A stretch of 64,000 nucleotides of DNA from JBBSJZ01 sp041739875. GTDB lineage: Bacteria; Planctomycetota; Planctomycetia; Pirellulales; Pirellulaceae. Both the position numbers and the translations under genes were made by a program. The DNA is taken from the NCBI GenBank assembly GCA_041739875.1, contig JBGSNA010000232.1:62001-126000 (forward strand). The letters run 5' to 3'. Numbering within the stretch: position 1 is the first letter of the stretch; every line of letters starts with the position of its first letter. The notes under the pieces are model-generated. The model was given only the letters and a program-made list of their open reading frames with translations, did no database searches and was not told the origin of the DNA. Positions 7,828 through 17,235 of this stretch are shown here, piece by piece.

Positions 7828-8773
7828 TCAAAACGGGGCACTGTTTTGATGATTTCGTCCTCCATTACTGGAATACGCGTTGTACATGACAGAGCGGCTA
7901 TTGAAAGATAAGCAAACCCATGGGGCACACCAATCACTGCGTATTTTATTATCGCCCACGAAATGTAGCATCCCTCCGATCGCGATGTTCTTGAGTCGCG
8001 GGTCCAGCGATGGGAGTTCGGGAAGCCAAATCGCGTCAGCAAACAAACTTTCGCACGGGATTTGAGAGAACTCTTGTTTCGTCAACGAATAGGAAGTCTT
8101 GTTGGAATGTTGAGCCGTATCGCCACACGGAAAATGGTACAGGTCAACATGGATGCTGTTCTCTAAAACACACAACGCTTGGACGATGAATTCACAATGG
8201 AACACTTCTGCGATCGTTCGTAAGTAAGGTTCGTCGTCATGGACACCTTCTTGCAATGCATTCGTTACTTGCGCCGCTGATTCGGTAAGAAGCTCGAGTC
8301 GCTTTTGTTGCAAATCACGATCGGTCTGGGCTTGCTTCAATTCCGTGATGTCATTGAATACCGCCACAGCCCCCGTCAACCCTTGCTTCGCATCTCGAAT
8401 GGGTCGTCCGCTTAGCAAAATGGACGTGGCGACTTTATTTGCAGGGTGCGGTCGTAAGTTTCAGCAGGCCAGAAACACGGTAAACTGGGACCCAAAAAAT
8501 CATTGCGTCGACAAGATGGACGCTACCACAGGCAAAGAGAACGGCTGCGAATTGCCAGACAACTTTTAGGAACTGATAGTCTTTTCGTCGACGTGCCATC
8601 AGCAACAACGTGACTGGAATCGCAACGTATGCTCCGAACGTCGCTAGGTCCGATATCACATGCAGCCACCCGACGCCCGCAGTCCAGTTACCACAATTCC
8701 ATCGTGGCACATAATCCGATGAGTCAAACAGTTTTTGAAAGAAGTCCAGCATCAACATTCTCGCCTGTGTCAA
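7828..8773 (-). pseudogene. Decayed ethylene-receptor-like sensor kinase (ETR1-type membrane domain, PAS end, GAF fragment)
   Basis: Two consecutive minus-strand reading frames belong to one broken gene. The first (8773-8435, 112 codons) is an ETR1-type three-helix membrane domain with the residues that bind the copper/ethylene site: Asp42, Tyr49, Cys82 and His86 (ACGSVHLVD). Their spacing equals that of plant ETR1 Asp25, Tyr32, Cys65 and His69. It stops abruptly after KLTTAPCK. The second (stop at 7828) starts inside a PAS domain (LLSGRPIRD...AVAVFNDITELKQAQ), then has a helix and a GAF-like stretch that decays into unrelated sequence. No histidine kinase or ATPase domain follows. In intact relatives the membrane domain leads into GAF/PAS and kinase domains, so an internal deletion and a 3' truncation are inferred. 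The first 112 codons could still yield a membrane peptide. Confidence 0.75.
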
Positions 8774-8909
8774 CTTACCCTCTCACGTCACATAAATCTT
8801 GATCCTTCATTCTCACACAATGGACGCGGATTCAACAGTGCGAAACGACGGCTAGCGAGGAGAGGAAGAGCAAGTTGGCGACCGAGTTGGCGAGTAAGTC
8901 AGGTGTGCT

Positions 8910-9770
8910 TTATGTTTTCGTCAAGTCGCTACGAAACGCAAGTTTCATGATTTGAAAGGCGGATCGAGTGGCCTCGCGTGCAGTCAACTTGCTTTTGCCG
9001 CGTTCTCGGTCGGTGAATGTGATCGGGACTTCGGCGAGTGTCGCTCCACTTCGTACGAGAGCAACGAGCAGTTCTTCGAGAAGTGCATAGCCTTCGCTTC
9101 GCAGTTTCGATGCGTTGATTCGTTTCAGTGCGCTGACGCGATAGCAACGCATGGAACCGCTACAGTCACTCACAGGCAATCGCAGAAAGAGTGTGGCGAA
9201 ACGATTGACAAGCCGACTCATCATCCGGCGTCGCCACGGCCATCCAATGATTTCACCACCGGGCAAATAGCGAGAGCCAACGACGACATCCGGAAGCGAC
9301 TGGATGGATGTAGCGTCAGTAGCTGTGGCGATTAGCCGGGGGACTTGAGAGGGATGGTGACTGACATCGCCATCAAGATTAACGAATAAATCGTACTCCC
9401 CTTGGATCGCGAACTCAATCGCTCGCTTGATCGCTCCGCCGAGTCCTCGCTGGCCCTTTCGAACGATCAGCTGAGTTTGGGGCAGGTGAAGTTTGGGCGA
9501 AGGATCTTGGACGAGAGCATCTTGAACGGGAGCATCTTGGAGGGGGCCGTCGATCGTCGTCGAAGTTGCCCGTTCGCTCTGGATAAACTTCTCCGCGATC
9601 ATTGCTGTACCGTCGGGCGAGTCGTCGTCAACGACAAGCAAGTCGGCAAGGGGCAAATACTCACGCAGACCCTCGAGCATCGCATGGATATTCTCGGCCT
9701 CGTTATAAGTACACACGGCAACAAGGATGCGGAACTCTGGCTCTTGCGATCCCACGGTTGGCTCGCTCAT
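8910..9770 (-). CDS. Glycosyltransferase family 2, polyprenol-phosphate mannosyltransferase-like
   Basis: A 286-residue GT2 enzyme of the DPM1 type, which moves a sugar from a nucleotide donor to a polyprenyl phosphate. Key segments are VCTYNEAENI, VVDDDSPDGT, the DxD-like NLDGDVSHHP, GSRYLPGG and the RERGKSKL signature. It has no C-terminal membrane anchor and so resembles the soluble catalytic form. An unusual insert after the first strand-helix units carries three tandem five-residue repeats (DNA 9504-9548: DAPVQ, DALVQ-type). ATG 9770 is chosen over GTG 9773. It starts a few bases after the stop of the methionine aminopeptidase gene on the same strand, so the two are probably co-transcribed. 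Confidence 0.9.
   Translation of the reverse strand: MSEPTVGSQEPEFRILVAVCTYNEAENIHAMLEGLREYLPLADLLVVDDDSPDGTAMIAEKFIQSERATSTTIDGPLQDAPVQDALVQDPSPKLHLPQTQLIVRKGQRGLGGAIKRAIEFAIQGEYDLFVNLDGDVSHHPSQVPRLIATATDATSIQSLPDVVVGSRYLPGGEIIGWPWRRRMMSRLVNRFATLFLRLPVSDCSGSMRCYRVSALKRINASKLRSEGYALLEELLVALVRSGATLAEVPITFTDRERGKSKLTAREATRSAFQIMKLAFRSDLTKT
9504..9548. repeat. 15-nt in-frame tandem repeat, three units
   Basis: Three adjacent 15-base units (9504-9518, 9519-9533, 9534-9548) all begin ATCTTG on the plus strand and differ at a few positions. On the coding minus strand they encode a repeated Gln-Asp-Ala-x-Val-type pentapeptide within the glycosyltransferase. Confidence 0.7.
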
Positions 9771-9775
9771 CACGA

Positions 9776-10672
9776 CTAAAACTGGTGACCCTTCTGAGGC
9801 CCTGTTTTGGTCAGCGTCAGGATTTCTGGTCCGGCCTCAGTCATCAAGATCGAGTGCTCGAATTGGGCAGATGGAAATCCGTCTTTAGTTCGAACAGTCC
9901 ATCCATCGCGTTTATCGCTGCGAGTATATCGGCTTCCCGCATTGATCATGGGTTCAACGGTGAAGCACATGCCCGGATAAAGCCGATCGATACGGCTTTG
10001 ACGGTTTGGAAAGTGCGGGATCGATGGATCAAGGTGGAATTGGCGTCCGAGACCGTGTCCGACATATTCACGGACGACCGAGAAGCCGCGATTATGAGCC
10101 TCGGCAACGACCGCATCACCGATTGTGGCGACACAACATCCGGGGGTGAGCGCATCGATGGCGAGATAAAGGCAATCGAAAGCGCACTGAGTCACCTCGC
10201 GACGTTGGTCACTGACGTTTCCAATCAAAAACGTTTCGCTTTGATCGCCGTGCCAGCCATCGACAATGGTTGTAATATCGACGTTGATGATATCACCCTC
10301 GTGAAGCACATATCGATCGGGAATCCCGTGACAAATAACGTCATTGACGCTGGTGCAGCAACTTTTAGGGTAGTTCTGGTACCCGAGAGTGGCGCATTTA
10401 TGGCCACGCTCGAGGGTCCAGGCTTTGACTAAATCATCGATGTGGGCAGTCGTGATTCCGGCGACAATCTGTGGACGCAAAAAATCCATCAGCTCCGCGT
10501 TCACCTGGCCAGCGTTTCGCATCGAGTCTTGCTGGGCTTCGCTGAGCACCAGCCGTTTTTGCTTCTTCAGCATCATTGGTTCAATCGAGGAGCTTCCTGG
10601 CTTCATTTGCCGTCCGAATTTTCCGCTAAACAGCGACGCCAAGTTGAGTGTAACAGCCTGTAGCAGACCCAT
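9776..10672 (-). CDS. map: Methionine aminopeptidase type I
   Basis: A 298-residue cytosolic metalloprotease that removes the initiator methionine. All five metal ligands are visible: the Asp in NVDITT, the Asp in HGDQSE, the His in GHGLG, the Glu in TVEPM and the Glu in FEHSIL. The CHGIP segment with its substrate-pocket His is also present. The protein carries about 32 extra residues at the N-terminus before MMLKKQKRLVLSE, so initiation at 10576 or 10573 is an alternative. ATG 10672 has a reasonable GGACGG upstream. It is followed directly by the glycosyltransferase gene. Such a pairing is unusual, as map more often sits with secY/adk or infA. Confidence 0.95.
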   Translation of the reverse strand: MGLLQAVTLNLASLFSGKFGRQMKPGSSSIEPMMLKKQKRLVLSEAQQDSMRNAGQVNAELMDFLRPQIVAGITTAHIDDLVKAWTLERGHKCATLGYQNYPKSCCTSVNDVICHGIPDRYVLHEGDIINVDITTIVDGWHGDQSETFLIGNVSDQRREVTQCAFDCLYLAIDALTPGCCVATIGDAVVAEAHNRGFSVVREYVGHGLGRQFHLDPSIPHFPNRQSRIDRLYPGMCFTVEPMINAGSRYTRSDKRDGWTVRTKDGFPSAQFEHSILMTEAGPEILTLTKTGPQKGHQF

Positions 10673-10938
10673 TTTCCGTCCAAATCCTAGCTTACGCGAT
10701 CAAAACGCCAAGATACAGCACACTCGCGAGGGATTCCTATCGCATCTTCAGGGCTTTACCCGGCGGAACTTCATTGGATTGCGAGGGTTAATATCATTAG
10801 TCCGGTGCAAAATGAGCCGCTTCACGAAGAAGTTCGCGACTTGTATGCAGCCAGACTGGGTGGGGTGACTACGATAAAGACGTTCTTTGCCCGATTTCCC
10901 GACTCATCCCAACGCCAATCTCACGGCTATACTCGAGC

Positions 10939-13900
10939 ATGATGAAGTTAATAAATGGCCGGTTGATAGCGATCCTAACGATCGTTTCGATAAATGTTTC
11001 AGGGCCAGCGGATGTTTTTTTCATTGCTCCCTCAGCGGATGCACAGGAGGCGGTTGTAGAAACGGCTCCTCAAGCGATGCCAGTCATTGAGAATTTGCCC
11101 CTTGACGAGAAAACAGACGAAGGAACAGACGAGGAAACAGACGCGTCGGCCCAGCTGGTTGACCAGGCCGTGGGTCCAGTCGAAGCGGCTCCAACCCCCG
11201 TCGACGCTGAGCTTCGGTTCAACTTTTCGGCTGCGAACTGGAAGGACGTAATCATTTGGTTCTCGGAGCAATCGGACTTGTCGCTGCAGGCGGACCTGTA
11301 TCCTTCAGGAACGATCAACTTTCGCGACCCGACTCGGTCATATTCGATTTCCCAGGGCCTCGATGTTCTGAATCGGTTGCTGCTGGATCGCGGTTTCGCG
11401 CTTGTTCGCAGCGGTCGCATTTTGAAGTTGATCGACTTGGAGCAACAAAACGCAGCGGCACTACTGAGTGAGTTTGCGGAGTTGGTGCTGCCAGAAAATT
11501 TGGAACTGCGCGGCCGCAGCGATATTGTTCGAAGTCTGTTTCCGCTCGGCAGCATGACGCCGGACAATGCCAAGGTGGAGCTCGCACAGCTCATTGGTCC
11601 CGCAGGACGTGTGATTGTCTTGGAAAGTGCTCGCCAGGTCATTGTGACTGAAACGGTAGAAAAGTTGATTGCAATTCGAGAGCTGCTCGCTAACGCCACC
11701 AAGGCACAGTCAAACGTGGTTGAAATTATTCTAAAGCACCGAGCGGCTGACGAGCTTCTCGAGTTAGCTCGACCGCTGCTTGGTCTCGAGCCAGGCGAAA
11801 ATGCCAGCGAAGATCTACGAATCAGCGTGGGTTTATACAGTGATCGCATCTACGCGACTGGAGTACCTTCCAAATTGAGTCTCCTCGAAGGCATTGTCGA
11901 GAAAGCCGATACCCAGCTACAGACTCCAAGTGGCACAACAACGGAAGTCGCTTCGCCAACGTTAAAGACCCATAAAATTGTGTCGGCGGATCCGACCGTT
12001 GTATTTGACGTTTTGCAAACGCTCATTGCGGGAACACCAGACGCGCGAATTTCAACGGACCCAAAAACCAACGCGATCATCGCGTTCGCCCGACCAGAAA
12101 CGCAAGAAGTTATCGCCAAAACGATCGCTGAGCTCGAGGGTTCCGCCAGCGAATTTGAAATCATTGATTTGCAGCGTTTGGAACCGTCCCAGGCTTTGTT
12201 GACGATTAACAAGTTCTTTGGCGTTACGGCCGAAGGCGGTGAAGGACCCATTGTTGATGGCGATCCAATAACCGGACGACTTTGGGTTCGAGGCACGAAA
12301 GAAGAAATCGAACTCGTTCGAAATCTGATCACTAAGCTCGAAGGTGAGAATTCACTCGGTGCAATGAGCGATCGCATCCGCATCTTGCCGTACAACGGAC
12401 GTGCTGCGGAAGACGCGCTTGAGCAAGTCGAAGCACTTTGGCAAATCACCGGTCGCTCCAACCAAATCCGCACCATCTCGCCTTCGTCCAAGAGCGGTTC
12501 GTCAACCCAAGGAATCCCCGAGCGACGTCGGCTTGATCAACCGCCATCGCGTTCGGAGCCAAGCAGTGACGCGACACGCAGTGATGTTGACGCGACACGC
12601 AGTGATGTCGACGCGACACGCAGTGCTCGCCCCGTTCGAGGCGAAGTCGACGAAGTTCGAAATGGCAATCGCTCAACACCCTATCAATTTGTAACAGAAC
12701 AAGACGACTCCGTCCTCGCGGCAACGGAATCCGCTGGCGCGGGATCCGATACCGATAGTGAGACCGGACGCGATCAGGACGCAAGAACGATCCGCTCGAC
12801 GACTTCTTCGGGTGCCGAAATCATTATTCAAATGAGTCCATCGGGCATGATCATTGCTTCCGAAGACACCGAAGCGCTCGATGCATTTGAGTCGTTGATG
12901 CAATCGGTGTCACAGCAATCGGCGCTGCCATCGGCGCTACCGACTATTTTTTGGTTGAAGTATGCCAAGGCTGATGTCGCGGCTGAGTTGCTCAATAGCA
13001 TTCTGGGTGGCGCGGAGTCGAGTTTGGATAGCCTCGGTTCGTCGATCTCAGGTGGTCTCGGTGGCGGAATGCTTGGCGGATTGATGGGCATGATGGGTGG
13101 AAGCACCAGCACGAGTTCGTCATCAACAAGTGTTCTCACAGCGACTGGGTCCGTCAGCATTATCCCCGATGCGAGACTTAATGCACTGATCGTTCAAGCA
13201 GGTTCAGCCGACTTGCAATTCATTGAAATGCTGTTGGACAAGATCGACCAACAGGAAAGCCCGGAAGACATCGAAACACTCGCGCGACCAGCTTTGATTC
13301 CGGTCATCTATCAAGATGCCGCTGACGTCGAGAAAGTGGTCAAGTCCGTTTTTGCTGACAAGATGGGTGGTGGTGGTAGTGGAGGAGGAGGTGGTGGTGA
13401 TGGCGGTCGTCAGCAACCGCAACCGTCTCCGCAAGATTTTATCGCAGCACTGCGAGGTGGCGGTGGTGGCGGTGGTCGAGGTGGTGGCAACGATGCACCC
13501 AAGAGCGAACCTGCCAAAATCATCGTTGCCGTTGACGCGCGCAGCAATTCGCTTGTCGTTACGGCAACGCCGCAAGATTTCATCAAAGTTCGTGAACTGG
13601 TCGAAGCCTTGGACCAGCAAGGAATGGATTCTGAGGAAAGCGTCGAAGTGGTCACGCTTGGTGGTGGTTTAAAGACCGACGTTGTACAAAAGGCTCTTGA
13701 ATCCGTGCTCGGCAAGGTGACGAAGTCAACGAGCCCTTCTTCCAACAGCTCGATTCCACCAGCGCCGCCAGCCTCCAGCAGTGGCGGTGCCCCGAGTAGC
13801 GACGATATCCAGCGTCGAATTGAAATGTTTCGACAAATGCAAAGTCGAGGCGGTGGCTCGCCTTTCGGTGGCGGTTTGCCATTCGGCGGTGGCGGTTCAG

Positions 13901-13965
13901 ATGGTGGTCGGTCCGGTGGAGGACGCGGTGATGGTCAACCCGGCGGTGGACGCGGCGGACGTTAG
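10939..13965 (+). CDS. Secretin-N-repeat protein (GspD-like) lacking the secretin barrel
   Basis: A 1008-residue exported protein with a signal peptide ending SADAQ. An N0/STN-like domain lies near residues 90-165. A series of secretin N1/N2-like ring-building domains (KH-fold repeats) follows near 255-320, 345-405, 410-470, 485-500, 655-775 and 785-900. Glycine-rich linkers separate them (GGLGGGMLGGLMGMMGGS near 710, a second near 815-860, and a Gly/Arg-rich C-terminal tail). A Thr/Ser/Asp-rich insert near residue 545 contains a three-fold 21-nt repeat. I find no C-terminal secretin beta-barrel, so it should form periplasmic rings without an outer-membrane pore. The GspE and GspF genes follow on the same strand, so a role in a planctomycete type II secretion or pilus-like machine is inferred. 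Confidence 0.85.
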   Translation: MMKLINGRLIAILTIVSINVSGPADVFFIAPSADAQEAVVETAPQAMPVIENLPLDEKTDEGTDEETDASAQLVDQAVGPVEAAPTPVDAELRFNFSAANWKDVIIWFSEQSDLSLQADLYPSGTINFRDPTRSYSISQGLDVLNRLLLDRGFALVRSGRILKLIDLEQQNAAALLSEFAELVLPENLELRGRSDIVRSLFPLGSMTPDNAKVELAQLIGPAGRVIVLESARQVIVTETVEKLIAIRELLANATKAQSNVVEIILKHRAADELLELARPLLGLEPGENASEDLRISVGLYSDRIYATGVPSKLSLLEGIVEKADTQLQTPSGTTTEVASPTLKTHKIVSADPTVVFDVLQTLIAGTPDARISTDPKTNAIIAFARPETQEVIAKTIAELEGSASEFEIIDLQRLEPSQALLTINKFFGVTAEGGEGPIVDGDPITGRLWVRGTKEEIELVRNLITKLEGENSLGAMSDRIRILPYNGRAAEDALEQVEALWQITGRSNQIRTISPSSKSGSSTQGIPERRRLDQPPSRSEPSSDATRSDVDATRSDVDATRSARPVRGEVDEVRNGNRSTPYQFVTEQDDSVLAATESAGAGSDTDSETGRDQDARTIRSTTSSGAEIIIQMSPSGMIIASEDTEALDAFESLMQSVSQQSALPSALPTIFWLKYAKADVAAELLNSILGGAESSLDSLGSSISGGLGGGMLGGLMGMMGGSTSTSSSSTSVLTATGSVSIIPDARLNALIVQAGSADLQFIEMLLDKIDQQESPEDIETLARPALIPVIYQDAADVEKVVKSVFADKMGGGGSGGGGGGDGGRQQPQPSPQDFIAALRGGGGGGGRGGGNDAPKSEPAKIIVAVDARSNSLVVTATPQDFIKVRELVEALDQQGMDSEESVEVVTLGGGLKTDVVQKALESVLGKVTKSTSPSSNSSIPPAPPASSSGGAPSSDDIQRRIEMFRQMQSRGGGSPFGGGLPFGGGGSDGGRSGGGRGDGQPGGGRGGR
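12568..12630 (+). repeat. 21-nt tandem repeat, three units
   Basis: Three head-to-tail copies (12568-12588, 12589-12609, 12610-12630) begin GACGCGACACGCAGTG. The first two differ at one base and the third diverges at its end. They encode the heptad DATRSDV, in a disordered linker of the secretin-N-repeat protein. Confidence 0.9.
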
Positions 13966-13993
13966 CCGAGTCTTTCGTTTACACTGTAATACC

Positions 13994-14023
13994 CGTGGCA
14001 TTAACTCTCGTGGCATTAACTCC
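13994..14023. repeat. 15-nt tandem repeat between two genes
   Basis: CGTGGCATTAACTCT (13994-14008) and CGTGGCATTAACTCC (14009-14023) are adjacent near-identical units. A third degenerate unit seems to follow to about 14040. They lie between the secretin-like gene and the GspE gene and do not form a terminator. Confidence 0.7.
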
Positions 14024-14094
14024 CGGGGCGTGAATTCCTGGGGACGTGGCACGTTCCGATAATCGTATTCCTGTATTCTTGAAGCATTGTTCAT

Positions 14095-15789
14095 ATGATT
14101 GTTCACGCCGGTGAGATTCTCCGACGTCGCGGGCTAATCAGCGACGACCAGCTAGCGCAGAGCCAAAGCGACGATTCATCGAACGTAGTCGCATCGGCAA
14201 TCAAGCTTGGTTATGTCGACGAGCGCAAGGCACTTGCCGCGATTGCAGAAGAAGTTGGACTGGAGTTCATCGACCTTCGTGAAGCGGAGATTGACCTGAG
14301 TGCATTGGAGGGCTTTCCACAAAAACTGATCTATCGACACAGCCTGTTTCCGATCGGGCGTGACGGTGATGCGATCATCGTCGCGACTTCGGACCCGTTC
14401 GATTTGCATCCGCTTGACGAGGCTAGTGCGGCAACCGGCAAAGCCGTTATTCCGATCGTTGCCCAGGCCGCTGAGATCGCCAGACTCGTAAAACGGCATC
14501 TCGGCGTCGGAAGCGAAACCGTCGAAGGCCTGATGGCTGCGGCAGCGGATGACGACGAAGTCGAGTTGCTCGATTCGATCGAGTCGGATGGCAGCGAACT
14601 GAGCGAGATGGCCCAAGAGGCTTCGGTCGTTCGTCTCGTCAACGAAATTTTGCTTGAAGCGGTCGAAGCTCGAGCCAGTGACGTGCACATCGAATCTCAA
14701 TCGGATGGACTCGTGATTCGCTATCGAATTGACGGGATCCTCCAATCGCAACCTGCGCCGCCGGAGATCAACCGTTTTCAAGCTGCGATCATCAGCCGCT
14801 TGAAGATCATGGCGAGATTGAACATTGCCGAGAAGCGGTTGCCTCAGGACGGTCGAATCAAGCTGCGTGTTCACGGGCGCGAAGTCGATATCCGACTCAG
14901 CGTGATCCCGATGATCCACGGCGAAGGTTTGGTCATGCGGGTTCTCGACAAGTCTTCGATGGTGTTTGACTTGCAAGGCTTGGGGATGGCCCCGGAAGTA
15001 TATAAGCAATTCAGCAAGCTGATCAAATTGCCTCACGGGATCATCCTCGTCACGGGACCAACCGGTAGCGGAAAAACGACGACGCTCTACAGCTCGCTGT
15101 TGGAGATCAACAGCCCCGAGAACAAGATCATCACAACGGAAGATCCCGTCGAATACCAACTGGACGGCATCAACCAGATCCAAGTGCACACCAAGATCGG
15201 TTTGACGTTCGCTGCTTCGCTTCGAAGTATTTTGCGTCACGACCCTGACGTGGTGCTCATTGGAGAAATTCGAGACTTGGAAACCGCTGAAAACGCGACG
15301 CAAGCCTCACTCACAGGTCACCTTGTCTTCAGTACGCTGCACACCAACGACGCGGCGGGCGCGTATACGCGGATGGTCGACATGGGAGTCGAACCCTTTC
15401 TCGTGGCTGGAACAGTCGAGGCCGTGATGGCCCAACGTCTGCTTCGTCGCCTCTGCAAACACTGCAAAGAACAGTACACACCGACTGAATCCGACGTGCC
15501 AAACGACTTTACCATGGATCGTCTCGGTTCAGGGCACCTGTTTCGACCCGTTGGCTGTCGTGAGTGCCGCGGATTTGGATACGCAGGACGGATGGGGATT
15601 TATGAGTTGCTCGTGTCGAGCGAAGCCATTCGTCAACTCGCACAAGATCGGGCGAGCAGCTGGGATATCCGTCGTCAAGCAGTTAAAGAAGGAATGCGTA
15701 CCTTGCGAATGGACGGCTGGGATAAAGTCATCGCCGGCAATACGAGCGTCGACGAAGTCCTGCGGGTCACCAAGGGCGAAGCACTCTAG
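14095..15789 (+). CDS. Type II secretion / type IV pilus assembly ATPase (GspE/PilB)
   Basis: A 564-residue hexameric ATPase that powers pilin assembly from the cytoplasmic side of the inner membrane. Residues 1-150 form the GspE/MshE N-terminal domain. Walker A is GPTGSGKT (321-328), followed by the Asp box and a Walker B segment DPDVVLIGEIRD, and a His box TGHLVFSTLHTND. A zinc-binding tetracysteine is formed by Cys454, Cys457, Cys488 and Cys491, which is the feature of assembly rather than retraction ATPases. ATG 14095 is preceded by GAAGC about ten bases upstream. It lies 129 bases after the secretin-like gene and 144 bases before the GspF gene, so the three are probably one unit. Confidence 0.95.
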   Translation: MIVHAGEILRRRGLISDDQLAQSQSDDSSNVVASAIKLGYVDERKALAAIAEEVGLEFIDLREAEIDLSALEGFPQKLIYRHSLFPIGRDGDAIIVATSDPFDLHPLDEASAATGKAVIPIVAQAAEIARLVKRHLGVGSETVEGLMAAAADDDEVELLDSIESDGSELSEMAQEASVVRLVNEILLEAVEARASDVHIESQSDGLVIRYRIDGILQSQPAPPEINRFQAAIISRLKIMARLNIAEKRLPQDGRIKLRVHGREVDIRLSVIPMIHGEGLVMRVLDKSSMVFDLQGLGMAPEVYKQFSKLIKLPHGIILVTGPTGSGKTTTLYSSLLEINSPENKIITTEDPVEYQLDGINQIQVHTKIGLTFAASLRSILRHDPDVVLIGEIRDLETAENATQASLTGHLVFSTLHTNDAAGAYTRMVDMGVEPFLVAGTVEAVMAQRLLRRLCKHCKEQYTPTESDVPNDFTMDRLGSGHLFRPVGCRECRGFGYAGRMGIYELLVSSEAIRQLAQDRASSWDIRRQAVKEGMRTLRMDGWDKVIAGNTSVDEVLRVTKGEAL

Positions 15790-15933
15790 AGTGTCAATAG
15801 CCACACCTCCGAAGCCTAGCCTCTCAGACGTCGACCCACGCCCCACTTCACCCTACCGTTGATTATTCTCCCCAGCGCTCCGAAATCCGATCGCGTTTGA
15901 CACCTTACACCTGCCTCCTGCCCCCGTTCGCAA

Positions 15934-17148
15934 ATGCCCCTCTTCGCCTTCACCGCTCGCGATCTCACCGGAAAGATGGTCTCTGGGACGATCGAAGCTC
16001 AAACGGAGCGTGAGGTCACGAATATCCTTTCGGAGCGTTCCCTCTTCCCAGTGAAAGTCACCGCGGGCAAGTCAGCGAATGAAGGGCTCTTTGGCTTCTC
16101 AAAACGGAAGAAAGTCAAAGCCCAGACGATGGCTACGTTCTATGGCCAACTCGCTTCGCTGCTCCGCAGTGGCGTGCCGATGCTGCGATCGCTAACCGTA
16201 TTGAGCGAACAAACGTCCGACACAGTGCTCAAGGAAGTACTCGGCGAAGTCAAATCACGAGTCGAAGAAGGCGAGCCGATGGGACAGGCAATGTCTCGCT
16301 TTCCTGGCGTGTTTAGCGACATGGCGGTGAACATGGTTCGCGCGGGTACCGAAGGTGGCTTTCTTGAAGACGCCTTGGAGCGAGTCGGCACATTCACAGA
16401 ATTGCAAGAAGATTTGAAGGGCAAAACCATCAGCGCGATGGCTTATCCGGTCTTTCTGTTTTGTGTTGGCTCCATCGTGATCACTGTGCTGCTGGTGTTC
16501 TTTGTGCCAAAGTTCGACATGCTGTTTGATCGGTTGCGCAAGAAAGATCAAATGCCCGCCGTCACAGAAGCCTTGCTGGCCTTTAGCAACTTTCTGCAAT
16601 CGTACGGATGGATCGTTCTCGTGTTGGCTGCGATCACGTTTATCTTTGTTCGAATCCAGTTACAAACGGAGCGAGGCAAAGACATCTTCGACCGCGCGAA
16701 GCTCAAGATTCCAGTACTCGGCGACATCTTGATGAATTTGGCCGTAGCACGTTTCTGTCGCGTGCTTGGAACATTGCTTGCCAACGGTGTACCAATCTTG
16801 AAAAGTCTTGACATCAGCCGCAGTGCAACGGGTAACCGATTGCTCAGCCAATCGATCGGCAATGCAAGTGAGAATATCCGAAGCGGTGAAAGTCTCGCAT
16901 CGCCATTGCGCTCCTCTGGTCACTTCCCAATCTCCGTCGTCGAGATGATCAGTGTGGGAGAGGAAAGCAACTCGCTTGATACGGTGCTTCCCGATATCGC
17001 CGATTCACTGGAAAAGCGAACCTTCCGACGCCTGGACTTATTCGTGCGTTTGCTCGAGCCCGTGATGCTACTCATCATGGCGATTCTCGTGCTCGCTGTC
17101 GTGATGGCACTCCTCGTTCCCGTTCTCAAGAGCAGTACCGCAATCTAA
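15934..17148 (+). CDS. Type II secretion / pilus inner-membrane protein (GspF/PilC)
   Basis: A 404-residue polytopic platform protein. It has two T2SSF repeats (about residues 68-190 and 270-393), each with the conserved FYGQLASLLRSGVPMLRSL-type and ARFCRVLGTLLANGVPILKSL-type cores. Hydrophobic segments lie near 170-190, 220-240 and the C-terminus (LLIMAILVLAVVMALLVPVL). It couples the GspE ATPase to the pilin scaffold. The start MPLFAFTARDLTGK is the usual family start. No pseudopilin, GspG, GspL/M or prepilin peptidase gene lies in the vicinity, so those must be elsewhere in the genome. Confidence 0.95.
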   Translation: MPLFAFTARDLTGKMVSGTIEAQTEREVTNILSERSLFPVKVTAGKSANEGLFGFSKRKKVKAQTMATFYGQLASLLRSGVPMLRSLTVLSEQTSDTVLKEVLGEVKSRVEEGEPMGQAMSRFPGVFSDMAVNMVRAGTEGGFLEDALERVGTFTELQEDLKGKTISAMAYPVFLFCVGSIVITVLLVFFVPKFDMLFDRLRKKDQMPAVTEALLAFSNFLQSYGWIVLVLAAITFIFVRIQLQTERGKDIFDRAKLKIPVLGDILMNLAVARFCRVLGTLLANGVPILKSLDISRSATGNRLLSQSIGNASENIRSGESLASPLRSSGHFPISVVEMISVGEESNSLDTVLPDIADSLEKRTFRRLDLFVRLLEPVMLLIMAILVLAVVMALLVPVLKSSTAI

Positions 17149-17235
17149 GGCCAGGAATCGGCCGACCGTTGTACAATCGAACGTTGTTGAGTCCGAATGC
17201 GCGTAACCGGTCGGACCAACGCGAAGCGGTGCCAC

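Noticed and set aside
7807..7845. A GCCCC...GGGGC pair near the end of the relic sensor, considered as a terminator
   Set aside because: The loop is about 20 bases and the stem only five, with a poor T-tract.
9602..10432. A 276-codon plus-strand frame opposite the aminopeptidase gene
   Set aside because: The minus strand has all five metal ligands of methionine aminopeptidase.
14176..15303. A 375-codon open frame antisense to the GspE gene
   Set aside because: The opposite strand carries all ATPase motifs. The antisense peptide has no recognisable feature.
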